Source: Bacteriovoracaceae bacterium
GTDB taxonomy: Bacteria; Bdellovibrionota; Bacteriovoracia; Bacteriovoracales; Bacteriovoracaceae
NCBI GenBank assembly: GCA_016784965.1
Contig: JADHTQ010000007.1
Location: 51,065-115,064, forward strand
Length of the DNA: 64,000 nucleotides
Reading direction: 5' to 3'
The notes under the pieces were generated by a model. The model saw nothing but the letters and a program-made list of their open reading frames with translations, did no database searches and was not told the DNA's origin. The position numbers and the translations under genes were made by a program. Below, one piece after another: positions 26,606-36,407 of this stretch (within the stretch, counting starts at the first letter, position 1; the number at the start of each line of letters is the position of its first letter).

Positions 26606-28021
26606 TTATAATTGTTCTGCAAGATAAGCATTTTCAATACAGTAGGTTTGTAAATAATCAACAGTGCCATCTAAGTATGCAACCTTGCTACTGATTATTC
26701 CTTGGCTATCACCCATTAGAAATACTTTTGTCGTGTCAACTGATTCATCATAGTAGAAATTGCCATCTCTTTCAAGAAATGTCCGCTCTAAATAAATTGG
26801 CCCTTTATCGCCTTCACCCTCTACTTCAAAAGAGTGCAACCTTTTTGCTGGCAAGTTTATTTGAATCATACATCTTTTATCCAAAGTATCTATATCATGA
26901 ATTTTGTAAACATATTCTATAAATTGATTATTAGGTACTTCAACAGACGTAGAATTCCAATGTCCCACATACAAATCCATATCTAAATGTCTTATATCAA
27001 GATACTGTCTAAACCCGGTGGGTAACATGGGCACCTGATATTGATACAAGTTAGTGCCAACCCTCTTTGTTTTTTTATTGCTATTAAAATAAAAAAGATC
27101 ATCAACATCTAAATTCAACTCAATGCTGCGATTACTTAAAATGTTTTTTTGGTAAAGTGCAACTTGCTTTAGTGAACTGTCATAAAAAGCATTTGCTTCA
27201 AAATATATCTGTTTATCTGAAACAAATATTACCTTCTCGCCATATTCACCATCTAACGTTTCAAAGCTAATAAGTGTATTACCAGTATCTACTCCCGCAA
27301 ATAACACATAACTATAGTCATTAGTTTTTTTCACTACTTTAAAATTATAATCTAAATAAAATTTAGCATCATATTGTGAATCAATTGCTACTGTATCAAT
27401 TACTTCATCAATTTCTACCAGAACATGTCCTCCATGACCGACAACTTTGTGCTTATCTAAGAATTCGTTATATTGGTCCTCATCAATTAGAGGTACTACC
27501 AATTCCAAAGGCCCTAAATCATTGTCTAGGACGAGGTCAATTTTTGTATCAACTTTTCTCTTCTTTGATATAGTTCCACGCAAAATTGACATTTTGCCAT
27601 TTATTTTTTCATGAAAGGATAAAACACCTTTTTCATTATCATAGAAATGATAATTATTACTATATGCTGGAAAAAATTCAAAGTTGTGAACATTATTAGT
27701 AATATTGTATCCAATCTTTGCATTAACAGTTGTTATTTTTACTTCCGCGATCTCTTTATCATCAAACTCAAATAAAGATTTTTTTTGAATAATACTCTTT
27801 TTTAGTGCTTGCAAAATTTTTTTTCGATTGTTTTTCACTTCACTTTGGTTATTTATTTTCTTCTTTGGATGTGACACAACAATATTGGGTTTTTTGACTT
27901 TTTTAGCACTGTTTTTAGTCATCTCACGATTAATCACTTTACTTACCATTTTTGAAATCTTGGGACTTGCAAATGTTACTTGGCAAGTAAGAATAATAAA
28001 GAGCAGAAAGTACTTAAACAT
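26606..28021 (-). CDS. Large secreted protein of unknown family
   Basis: 471 aa. Signal peptide residues 1-18 (FLLFIILTCQVTFA), then a very Lys-rich, low-complexity stretch to about residue 75 (KKVKKPNIVVSHPKKK), then a beta-rich region to the end with strand-turn repeats such as YDAKFYLDYNFKVVKKT. Only two Cys. No catalytic motif is visible. An adhesin-like or envelope structural role is possible. AGGAG lies 7 nt before the ATG. It is the last minus-strand gene before the ATP synthase block, from which it is separated by a 72-bp AT-rich gap. Confidence 0.45.
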   Translation of the reverse strand: MFKYFLLFIILTCQVTFASPKISKMVSKVINREMTKNSAKKVKKPNIVVSHPKKKINNQSEVKNNRKKILQALKKSIIQKKSLFEFDDKEIAEVKITTVNAKIGYNITNNVHNFEFFPAYSNNYHFYDNEKGVLSFHEKINGKMSILRGTISKKRKVDTKIDLVLDNDLGPLELVVPLIDEDQYNEFLDKHKVVGHGGHVLVEIDEVIDTVAIDSQYDAKFYLDYNFKVVKKTNDYSYVLFAGVDTGNTLISFETLDGEYGEKVIFVSDKQIYFEANAFYDSSLKQVALYQKNILSNRSIELNLDVDDLFYFNSNKKTKRVGTNLYQYQVPMLPTGFRQYLDIRHLDMDLYVGHWNSTSVEVPNNQFIEYVYKIHDIDTLDKRCMIQINLPAKRLHSFEVEGEGDKGPIYLERTFLERDGNFYYDESVDTTKVFLMGDSQGIISSKVAYLDGTVDYLQTYCIENAYLAEQL

Positions 28022-28093
28022 ATTTCTCCTTTAATAAATAAGATACATAATATAATTTTATAATATTTTAAAAAAATAATACACCCAGGAGCA

Positions 28094-28363
28094 TTATTTT
28101 CTCAAAGACTCCTCACATTTATCAGTAAGAATGACAACTCTATCATCGCGAACCTTGCAGATCCCAGTATTTAATTCAAAATAGTAATCTCTTTTTTGGC
28201 ATTGAATAATTACAATCCCATCATCTAATTTTTCAATAATATGAGTATGCCCCGGTAGAATGTTTATTGGACCACTAACTGTTGGAATCGTTATTGAATA
28301 AGCCCGAAGGCCCTTGGCAACGATTGATACCGGAGTAAATATATCAACATAATATAAACCCAT
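28094..28363 (-). CDS. atpC: ATP synthase epsilon subunit, short form
   Basis: 89 aa. It aligns with the N-terminal beta-sandwich of epsilon (YVDIFTPVSIVAKGLRAYS, then TVSGPINILPGHTHIIEKL), which binds gamma and the c-ring. The C-terminal two-helix inhibitory arm (about 45 residues in E. coli) is missing, and the gene ends with a normal stop. Epsilon in the F1 stalk couples rotation, and the lost helices normally regulate ATP hydrolysis. The ATG is 1 nt after the atpD stop, with GGAGGG 11 nt upstream. Confidence 0.85.
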   Translation of the reverse strand: MGLYYVDIFTPVSIVAKGLRAYSITIPTVSGPINILPGHTHIIEKLDDGIVIIQCQKRDYYFELNTGICKVRDDRVVILTDKCEESLRK

Positions 28364-28364
28364 A

Positions 28365-29813
<1,449 letters not shown>

Positions 29814-30674
29814 TTATGAATTCATAAACTCAGCCCCTGAAATCACTTCAATTAATTCAGTAGTAATGGCCGCTTGCCTGAGTTTATTTGCTTTCAATGT
29901 TAACAATCGTATTGCTTCTGTGCAGTTATTTGAAGCTAAAGTCATTACAGTCATTCTTATACCATGTTCTGATGCCAAACTATCTAAAATACAACCATAA
30001 AACATGTTAATATATACTTGTGGAATTAGTTCATCTAAAATCTCCTCTACACTTGGATTATACAGGAAGTCGCAAGTTGTTTCTTGTTTTAGATGCTCAA
30101 TCTCCCAATCTGAAAGAGTAAAGGGGAGAATTTGCTTAATTGTAGGGATAAAAAACATTGCCGTTTTAAAGACGTTGAATGCAATATTTATTCTACTTAT
30201 CTTCTTATCTAAAAAAAGTTGTCCTAGTTCCAAGGCAATATCTTTAATTTCTAAAAAGCTAGGTTCAGAACCCTTAAAAGAATACATATTTGACGAAGGG
30301 CTTTTAATAATTTCTTTGACCTTTTTTCCTATAAAATATATCTCTACTGGTTCTTTTGCATTATTTAAAAAACTCGTCACAGTTCTTGCTAAACTACTAT
30401 TATAGCTACCACATAGTCCTTTATTTGAAGATACTATCAGTAAGATTTCTTTTTTTGAGCTATTTTTTTCCAAATAAGCATGTGTATATTTTTCAGATAA
30501 TGCTGAGACAGTTCTAATAGTTTTATCCATTTCTAAATTATATGCTTTGCAACTATCAAGATTTTTTTTGGCCTTAGCAAACTTATTTGCCGCTACAATT
30601 TTCATAGCAGAAGTAACTTGAGAGATACCTTCAGTACTTTTAATTCTGCTTTTTAAATCTTTTAACGTTGCCAT
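29814..30674 (-). CDS. atpG: ATP synthase F1 gamma subunit
   Basis: Central rotor shaft of F1. 286 aa. The N-terminal helix is KDLKSRIKSTEGISQVTSAM and the C-terminal helix ends AITTELIEVISGAEFMN; both are the conserved coiled-coil ends of gamma. SSNKGLCGSYNSSLA is the conserved beta strand. The middle section is somewhat divergent. Start 3 nt after the atpA stop with no Shine-Dalgarno, implying coupling to alpha translation. Confidence 0.95.
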   Translation of the reverse strand: MATLKDLKSRIKSTEGISQVTSAMKIVAANKFAKAKKNLDSCKAYNLEMDKTIRTVSALSEKYTHAYLEKNSSKKEILLIVSSNKGLCGSYNSSLARTVTSFLNNAKEPVEIYFIGKKVKEIIKSPSSNMYSFKGSEPSFLEIKDIALELGQLFLDKKISRINIAFNVFKTAMFFIPTIKQILPFTLSDWEIEHLKQETTCDFLYNPSVEEILDELIPQVYINMFYGCILDSLASEHGIRMTVMTLASNNCTEAIRLLTLKANKLRQAAITTELIEVISGAEFMNS

Positions 30675-30677
30675 ATT

Positions 30678-32180
30678 TTATTTTTTTTCTACGAAACTTT
30701 TGATAATCTTAATTAATTCATCTTCATTTGTTCTATTAATATCTTTAGAGTTGTCGATATTTATTACCAATTCTCTATGATTTACTTCAAGATAAGATAG
30801 TAAATCTCTTTCCATTGTTGTAATTTCATCCACTGGTACATCATCAAATAGTCCATTGGTAACCGCAAATAATGCAATTACTTGTTTCACCTCAGGTTGA
30901 ACATCATATTGCTTTTGCTTTAGTAACTCTACTAAGCGCTCACCTCTCATTAATTGTTTTTTTGTTACCTCATCAACATCTGTTCCAAACGCCACAAATG
31001 AAGCCAGTTCTCTAAACTGTGCTAACTCAAGCCTTAACTTACCAGCTACTTTTTGCATAGACTTAACTTGAGCCCGACCACCAATTCTTGAAACTGAAAT
31101 TCCAACGTTTATAGCTGGCCTTACTCCTGCATTAAACAGTGAGGACTCTAAGTATATTTGTCCGTCCGTTATCGAAATTATATTGGTCGGAATGTAAGCA
31201 GCAATATCACCTTCTTGAGTTTCAACAATAGGAAGAGCAGTTAATGAACCACCCCCCAATAATGAACTAAGCTTACCGGCCCTTTCCAATAACTTTGAAT
31301 GAATATAAAATATGTCACCAGGAAATGCCTCCCTTCCAGGAGGTCTTCTAAGTAACAACGACATTTGCCTGTAAGCTTGTGCATGTTTTGTTAAATCATC
31401 ATAGATTATTAGTGCATGTTTCCCATTATCTCTATAGTGTTCTCCTATGGCACATCCTGCATAAGGCGCTATATATTGAAGTGGAGCACTATGAGAGGAG
31501 GTTGCAGATACTATCACTGTATAATCGAGAGCCCCCATTTCTTTTAACTTTTCTCGAATTCTTTTTACTGTTGATTGCTTTTGTCCAATAGCAACGTAAA
31601 TACAAAAAACATCCTTTTGTCTTTGATTAATTATCATATCTATTGCTAACGAAGTTTTTCCTGTCTTTCTATCACCAATAATTAACTCTCGTTGCCCTCT
31701 GCCTATGGCTATCATCGAATCGAGTGCTTTAATCCCCGTCTGTAATGGCTCACACACCATTTGTCTGGCAATAATACCTGGTGCTTTCAATTCGACAGTT
31801 CTATATTCCTCACATTCTATAGGTCCCAAACCATCTAATGGTTCACCTAAGCCGTTAATTACTCTTCCTAAAAGATTTTCACCTACTGGAATTTTTGCAA
31901 CTGCTCCTGTCCTTCTAACCTGCATTCCTTCAACTATAGCTAAATCCTCTCCTAATACCGCAATATCAACACAATTTGAGCCAAGGCCTAAAATAATTCC
32001 CTTAGCTCCTGTTTCAAATTCTACAAGTTCACTAGAGACTGCATTATGAAGGCCAAAGACCTTTATAATTCCATCACCCATGGTTAAGACAGTACCAACT
32101 TCTTCACTTTTTATTCTTACTTCGAAATTTACAATTCTCTCTTCTATAATGTTTGTAATTTCTTCATGTCTTAAAAGCAC
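30678..32180 (-). CDS. atpA: ATP synthase F1 alpha subunit
   Basis: Non-catalytic nucleotide-binding subunit of F1. 500 aa from GTG at 32180. Walker [35 protein letters not shown], and [16 protein letters not shown] are canonical. GTG at 32180 is chosen over ATG at 32222 because GAGG lies 5 nt upstream, the family alignment begins at the [10 protein letters not shown] helix, and the longer form would overlap atpH by 35 nt. The gap to the atpH stop is then 7 nt. Confidence 0.96.
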   Translation of the reverse strand: MLLRHEEITNIIEERIVNFEVRIKSEEVGTVLTMGDGIIKVFGLHNAVSSELVEFETGAKGIILGLGSNCVDIAVLGEDLAIVEGMQVRRTGAVAKIPVGENLLGRVINGLGEPLDGLGPIECEEYRTVELKAPGIIARQMVCEPLQTGIKALDSMIAIGRGQRELIIGDRKTGKTSLAIDMIINQRQKDVFCIYVAIGQKQSTVKRIREKLKEMGALDYTVIVSATSSHSAPLQYIAPYAGCAIGEHYRDNGKHALIIYDDLTKHAQAYRQMSLLLRRPPGREAFPGDIFYIHSKLLERAGKLSSLLGGGSLTALPIVETQEGDIAAYIPTNIISITDGQIYLESSLFNAGVRPAINVGISVSRIGGRAQVKSMQKVAGKLRLELAQFRELASFVAFGTDVDEVTKKQLMRGERLVELLKQKQYDVQPEVKQVIALFAVTNGLFDDVPVDEITTMERDLLSYLEVNHRELVINIDNSKDINRTNEDELIKIIKSFVEKK

Positions 32181-32187
32181 ACTTACC

Positions 32188-32715
32188 TCACAAGTTTTTG
32201 AGTAACCTGAGTTGATTATCAAGAGTCATGTTTAAACAAATCCCACCAGCAACTGCTTTATAACCTGCTGTTACATAATCCTTTTTATAATATTTTAATT
32301 TCACATCTCGCCCGGTTCTAATTTTCATATAGACTTCGAACCTATGTTTTACATCGGGATCAATATCTTCTTTAGCCCCATAAATAACACCGTTTAGCAC
32401 TCCCATATTTTCAATATCTAGCTCTTTAATTTCATCATAAATATTTAAAACTTCATCAATTCTATATTCTTTAATCAAAAAACAAATGAAGTGATTTATT
32501 ATTATCGATAATTCAAGTCTCTTAAAAATCTCGGTCATTACCTCTATTTTTTCTTCAACACCAAAATTTCTACTAAATAGAAAACTTCTTAAATTATCAT
32601 TTTCTTTAATAACGTCACAAACTTTTTTATACTCATCCAATAAATCCACTTTATTTAACTTTATAAGATTAAACAAAGCCTTAGCATAAACTTGTCTGAC
32701 TTTACATTCACGCAT
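32188..32715 (-). CDS. atpH: ATP synthase delta subunit
   Basis: Peripheral stalk subunit joining F1 alpha to the b subunits. 175 aa. The N-terminal helical domain starts [17 protein letters not shown] and a short C-terminal part ([20 protein letters not shown]) is typical of delta/OSCP (GGxxxxxgdxxxDxS-type). The usual final Asp-x-Ser is LDNQ here, a mild divergence. Follows atpF by 12 nt. Confidence 0.92.
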   Translation of the reverse strand: MRECKVRQVYAKALFNLIKLNKVDLLDEYKKVCDVIKENDNLRSFLFSRNFGVEEKIEVMTEIFKRLELSIIINHFICFLIKEYRIDEVLNIYDEIKELDIENMGVLNGVIYGAKEDIDPDVKHRFEVYMKIRTGRDVKLKYYKKDYVTAGYKAVAGGICLNMTLDNQLRLLKNL

Positions 32716-32727
32716 TACATTTTTGTC

Positions 32728-33183
32728 CTAGATATTTAACAGTAACCTTTCTTCAACCAATCGATTAATAGAGACATCACGTTTAACTCTTTTTTTAATT
32801 TCCATTACTACTTCATCAACAAATCTACCTTTTAAATCATTTTCAAATATAACTCTTCGTTCTTCTAAATATTTTTGTACAAACAATTTGTACTCATCTA
32901 GTTTTTCATTTCTTTCTTGTTCTTTGAGTTGCTTGAACAATACATTTTGATTAAATATTTCAGCATATAGATTAGATTCGAAATTAATTATCTCATTCAT
33001 TTTTTGTCTAAAATAATTATATTTTAACTCTGCTTCTTTTGCCTTTTCATTGGCATGTTCAGAAAGTTCAAAAATATGATTGTAGTGCATTTCAAAAATT
33101 CTGTAGAATAGATCTTTATATTTTATTGCTATAAACGAGAATAATAAAATGACATTTATAAAAGGCCAAAGTAGATCACTAAT
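32728..33183 (-). CDS. atpF: ATP synthase F0 b subunit, proposed ATT start
   Basis: Reading from the first ATG (33090) would give a 120-aa soluble coil without a membrane anchor. The same frame continues upstream and encodes LLWPFINVILLFSFIAIKYK, a b-type membrane helix, so the real gene is longer. Between the in-frame TGA near 33252 and 33090 there is no ATG, GTG or TTG. ATT at 33183-33181 is preceded by GGAGGG (33193-33188), 4 nt away (5 from GGAGG), an excellent Shine-Dalgarno. With it the protein is 151 aa with the helix at its N-terminus. A CTG at 33195 has no Shine-Dalgarno. A sequence error cannot be excluded. The rest is a charged coiled coil. Confidence 0.75.
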   Translation of the reverse strand: MSDLLWPFINVILLFSFIAIKYKDLFYRIFEMHYNHIFELSEHANEKAKEAELKYNYFRQKMNEIINFESNLYAEIFNQNVLFKQLKEQERNEKLDEYKLFVQKYLEERRVIFENDLKGRFVDEVVMEIKKRVKRDVSINRLVEERLLLNI

Positions 33184-33236
33184 AGGTCCCTCCAGATTAG
33201 ACGTATAGATCGATAGACATATACAATTATAATCCT

Positions 33237-33683
33237 TTAAAAACCATTTTCAATCATATTATCAATGAAAGTTTGGGCCAGTTCTTCCTTTTTCTTAAGG
33301 ACTTGTAATTCGATACCTTGATACTCTTTTTTAATTTTTTGTTTTTGATCAACTAATACAATATTATCAACCGCCTCTAAAAATAGATCTTCTTGATTTT
33401 TTATTATCTCTTCGCGTTGATTTTTTGCATATAAATCTGCTGCTTTGGTAATGATATCGACTTTTTTTTGATATTCCTGTTCTAAATTTGATGCGTTTTC
33501 GAGTTTCTCAAGGGAAGTTTTAAGTAACGTTGTGGTCATTTTCTCTCTAAAACTTAGTACAAATAGCAATTTATCAAAAAGTAGATGTTTTAAAATGACA
33601 TATATTACTAGTAATAAAATGAATTGATAAAAAATGGAAATATCAACACCAAGTTTATCAATAATGGATATAAAAAGCTTCAT
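33237..33683 (-). CDS. ATP synthase F0 b'-type subunit
   Basis: 148 aa. N-terminal membrane helix (IFYQFILLLVIYVILKHLLF, about residues 17-36) then a long charged helix (residues 45-145), the plan of b or b' subunits that form the peripheral stalk dimer. With the neighbouring b gene it makes a b'-b pair, as in many alpha-, delta- and epsilon-proteobacteria and photosynthetic bacteria, in place of a b homodimer. It starts 3 nt after the bactofilin stop, so the operon joins par, bactofilin and atp genes. Confidence 0.8.
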   Translation of the reverse strand: MKLFISIIDKLGVDISIFYQFILLLVIYVILKHLLFDKLLFVLSFREKMTTTLLKTSLEKLENASNLEQEYQKKVDIITKAADLYAKNQREEIIKNQEDLFLEAVDNIVLVDQKQKIKKEYQGIELQVLKKKEELAQTFIDNMIENGF

Positions 33684-33686
33684 AAT

Positions 33687-34025
33687 CTACTTGTTATCTC
33701 TCATCTTAGTAGTACCATGAAAAATAACACCCTCTTCAACTATTAAACTTGGGGTAGTAATTGTCCCTTCAAAATGGGCAGGTTTGATTATCTCAACTCT
33801 GGAACTAGCATTAACATTGCCTTTTACAACTCCAGAAATAATTATTATATTCGCATTTATGTCTGCATTAATAATTGCACCTTCAGAGACTATTACTGTA
33901 TTGTTAGAAAAGATGCTACCACTGACTATACCGGATATTCTGGCAGTCCCGTTAAAAGATAGATTACCTTCAAATTTACAACCTTCTTCAATAATTGCAG
34001 AAAGTTCTCCTGTTTTTTGAATCAT
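33687..34025 (-). CDS. Bactofilin
   Basis: 112 aa. A core of repeated short strands (GNLSFNGTARISGIVSGSIF, then GAIINADINANIIIISGVVK and GNVNASSRVEII) predicts the right-handed beta-helix of the bactofilin (DUF583) family. Bactofilins polymerise without nucleotide into filaments and can position ParABS, cell-wall enzymes or other factors. Short basic N- and C-terminal tails flank the core. It overlaps parB by 4 nt (ATGA) and is followed by the b' gene at 3 nt. That position strongly suggests a link to chromosome segregation, as bactofilins bind ParAB in myxobacteria. Confidence 0.88.
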   Translation of the reverse strand: MIQKTGELSAIIEEGCKFEGNLSFNGTARISGIVSGSIFSNNTVIVSEGAIINADINANIIIISGVVKGNVNASSRVEIIKPAHFEGTITTPSLIVEEGVIFHGTTKMRDNK

Positions 34026-34936
34026 ATTTTAGGTCTTTTGATAAAAAATTCATAAATATCATTAAACTCTGCTTCATTATTATATTTTATGATTATATTT
34101 CCTGCACCATTTTTTTTGTGCTTGAGCATAAAATGGAATCCTGTATTTTGTTCCAAGTTATTTTTAAATTGATCAAGCTTATCTGCAAAAAATTTATCTT
34201 TATTTTCTTTTGTTCCCTTCTTGCTACTACTGTCTGATTTTATTAACTTCTCAAGCTCTCTAACAGTTAATTTCTTACTAACTGCAGTGTTTGCAAGCCG
34301 AATGGCCTTCTCTCGCCCATTTATGCCTGCTAAAATTTTGGCATGTCCAAATGTTAAATAATCTTTTTGAATAAGATCTATCACAGGTCTTGGTAACTTT
34401 AGTATTCTTAAAAAATTCGCTACTGTAGATCTTTCTTTACCCAATTTTTTTGCAACATCTTCTTGATTAAAATTATAATCATTCATCAGTTGATAATAGG
34501 CCAAAGCCTCTTCTACACAGTTTAAATCAGACCTTTGAATATTCTCTATTATTGCCATTACCAACTTTTCTCTATCAGTAACTTTTTTTATAACAACAGG
34601 AACTTTTTCTAAACCGGCCAATACTGAAGCCCTTAGTCTTCTCTCACCGGCCACTAATTCAAACTTTCCACTTTTTGATTTTGCGGCTACTATCAAGGGC
34701 TGTATGATGCCATTTTCTTTAATAGATTCTGCAAGTTCTTTCAACTCCTTCTCTTTAAAGATCTTTCGAGGTTGTTGTGGATTTGCCGTAATACTTTTAA
34801 TGTCTATTAAAAAAGGATTTGAAGTAAGTTCTGGCTCCTTAGGGGGAGCTTTAGCTTTACTTTCAACAAGAACATTTTGTGGAACGTCCTTTATTAATGA
34901 AGCAATCCCTTTACCTAAAGCTAATTTCTTTGCCAT
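34022..34936 (-). CDS. parB: Chromosome partitioning protein ParB
   Basis: 304 aa. Residues about 45-135 are the ParB/CTPase domain with the GERRLRAS box and ENIQRSDLNCVEEALAY (the arginine/CTP-binding region). A helix-turn-helix follows (VAKKLGKERSTVANFLRIL). ParB binds parS, loads as a CTP-dependent clamp and spreads. It recognises two perfect parS sites in this window (35811-35826, 38287-38302). The start lies inside parA (26-nt overlap), so translation is coupled. C-terminal dimerisation domain is present. Confidence 0.95.
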   Translation of the reverse strand: MAKKLALGKGIASLIKDVPQNVLVESKAKAPPKEPELTSNPFLIDIKSITANPQQPRKIFKEKELKELAESIKENGIIQPLIVAAKSKSGKFELVAGERRLRASVLAGLEKVPVVIKKVTDREKLVMAIIENIQRSDLNCVEEALAYYQLMNDYNFNQEDVAKKLGKERSTVANFLRILKLPRPVIDLIQKDYLTFGHAKILAGINGREKAIRLANTAVSKKLTVRELEKLIKSDSSSKKGTKENKDKFFADKLDQFKNNLEQNTGFHFMLKHKKNGAGNIIIKYNNEAEFNDIYEFFIKRPKI

Positions 34937-35720
34937 GATTCACCTCTAGTTTTTTTTCATATTTGATTAAAATTTCTTTGGCCAATGCAAAATATGCAGC
35001 ACTACCGCGCGATTCAATATCATACAACACGATAGGCTTCCCAAAACTTGGGCACTCTGATAGTTTTACATTTCTTGGAATTACAGTTTTGAAAACATTT
35101 TCACTAAAGTGAGTTTTTATCTCATTTGCCACTTGCTTATGAAGGTTGTTCCTCCCGTCATACAGGGTCAAAAGAATACCGCCTAAGCTGAGAGTGGTAT
35201 TTAATGAGGCCCTAACCAACTTTATTGTGTTTAACAATTGGGCCAACCCTTCCATGGCAAAATATTCTGTTTGCAATGGAACCACATATGTGTGCGCTGC
35301 AGCAAATGCATTTACTGTAAGCAGCCCTAATGATGGGGGACAATCTATGATAATATAATCATAATCTTTTGAAATAGCTGACAAAGCTGTCTTTAATTTT
35401 AATTCTCTTGAAAAAACACTAACTAACTCAATTTCAGCCCCTACAAGGCTGTTGTCTGCTGGGCAAACATCTAGGTAAGGTATCTCTGTTTTATATATTG
35501 CCTTTTTTATATCTAATGAACCTATTATACAGTGATAGATGTTTTTGTTAGAATATTGCTGGGCAGTTAGACCTACCCCTACACTAGCATTACCTTGTGG
35601 ATCTAAATCAACCAATAATGTCTTCTTTTCTGCAACTGCAAGACACGCTGCTAAATTTATGGATGATGTAGTCTTACCAACTCCACCTTTTTGGTTAGTC
35701 ATGGCTATAATCGTTGCCAT
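34911..35720 (-). CDS. parA: Chromosome partitioning ATPase ParA (Soj)
   Basis: 269 aa. Deviant Walker A NQKGGVGKTTSSINLA with signature Lys, Walker A' LVDLDPQGNAS, Walker B IIIDCPPSLG. It forms ATP-dependent dimers on the nucleoid and moves ParB-parS complexes. The start has AGGAGG about 7 nt upstream. It follows rsmG by 48 nt in the standard rsmG-parA-parB order. Confidence 0.96.
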   Translation of the reverse strand: MATIIAMTNQKGGVGKTTSSINLAACLAVAEKKTLLVDLDPQGNASVGVGLTAQQYSNKNIYHCIIGSLDIKKAIYKTEIPYLDVCPADNSLVGAEIELVSVFSRELKLKTALSAISKDYDYIIIDCPPSLGLLTVNAFAAAHTYVVPLQTEYFAMEGLAQLLNTIKLVRASLNTTLSLGGILLTLYDGRNNLHKQVANEIKTHFSENVFKTVIPRNVKLSECPSFGKPIVLYDIESRGSAAYFALAKEILIKYEKKLEVNHGKEISFR

Positions 35721-35768
35721 TCATTTTCCTCCTTAAAAATAAGATTTAGAATGTGCGTCTCTTAATTA

Positions 35769-36407
35769 TTAAAGAAACTCTGAAAGTTTGACAAGGTCTT
35801 TTTTGGAAAATGTTCCACGTGGAACATTTTTTTCAATTTCGAAGCCAATTAAAAATCTACCCTCTGCTCCAGGAATATTTATCTCTTTCTCTTCAATTAA
35901 TTTCCAATTTTTCTTAAGGTTGTTAATTGATTCCAATTCTTTATAATTAGGCCCTTTGTAGAAAAAAACGAACTGCTTACAAGTACATCTTATTTTTTTT
36001 AAAAAATCCTCAATTTTACCTACGGCCTTCAAGGTTATCACTGAAGTCTTGTCAAATATCATTTCTTCACATCTCACATGTTTTAAACAAACATTTTGTA
36101 ATTTGAAATGATTACTGATTTGTTCTACAGCGCTTACTTTCTTTTTTCTGGCCTCAATACCTATGAATTTTACATCGGAACATTTATAGGCCAAAGGTAT
36201 TATGGGAAATCCACCACCAAAACCTATATCAACTACTAGGCCATATTTTAAAACGAGATCCTTAAACTTGGCACTGTGTTCCAATGGCAATACTGAGTCT
36301 AAGATCTGTTTGTTGAAAAATTCTTCAGAATCCTTTATGTTTGTCAGATTTATTCCTGCTAAAGTGGTATTTAATATATTTAGATATTCATCACTAAATT
36401 TCTTCAT
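35769..36407 (-). CDS. rsmG: 16S rRNA (guanine-N7) methyltransferase RsmG
   Basis: Methylates G527 (E. coli numbering) of 16S rRNA using SAM. 212 aa, normal length. SAM site VVDIGFGGGFPIIPLA (motif I, residues 58-73), then IGIEARKKKVSAVEQI and KAVGKIEDFLKK. The last 25 codons contain a perfect parS site (35811-35826) reading VPRGT, so the C-terminal tail partly serves DNA function. Overlaps mnmG by 4 nt. Typical mnmG-rsmG-parA-parB gene order. Confidence 0.95.
   Translation of the reverse strand: MKKFSDEYLNILNTTLAGINLTNIKDSEEFFNKQILDSVLPLEHSAKFKDLVLKYGLVVDIGFGGGFPIIPLAYKCSDVKFIGIEARKKKVSAVEQISNHFKLQNVCLKHVRCEEMIFDKTSVITLKAVGKIEDFLKKIRCTCKQFVFFYKGPNYKELESINNLKKNWKLIEEKEINIPGAEGRFLIGFEIEKNVPRGTFSKKDLVKLSEFL
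35811..35826. promoter_or_regulatory. parS: parS site 1 (inside rsmG)
   Basis: Perfect 16-bp palindrome TGTTCCACGTGGAACA, the consensus bacterial parS. It lies in the 3' part of rsmG, about 90 bp upstream of the parA start, and about 10.5 kb from oriC. It should nucleate ParB. Confidence 0.95.

Noticed and set aside
32181..32222. Longer AtpA from ATG at 32222
   Set aside because: It would overlap atpH by 35 nt and extend past the conserved N-terminus; GTG at 32180 has a Shine-Dalgarno.
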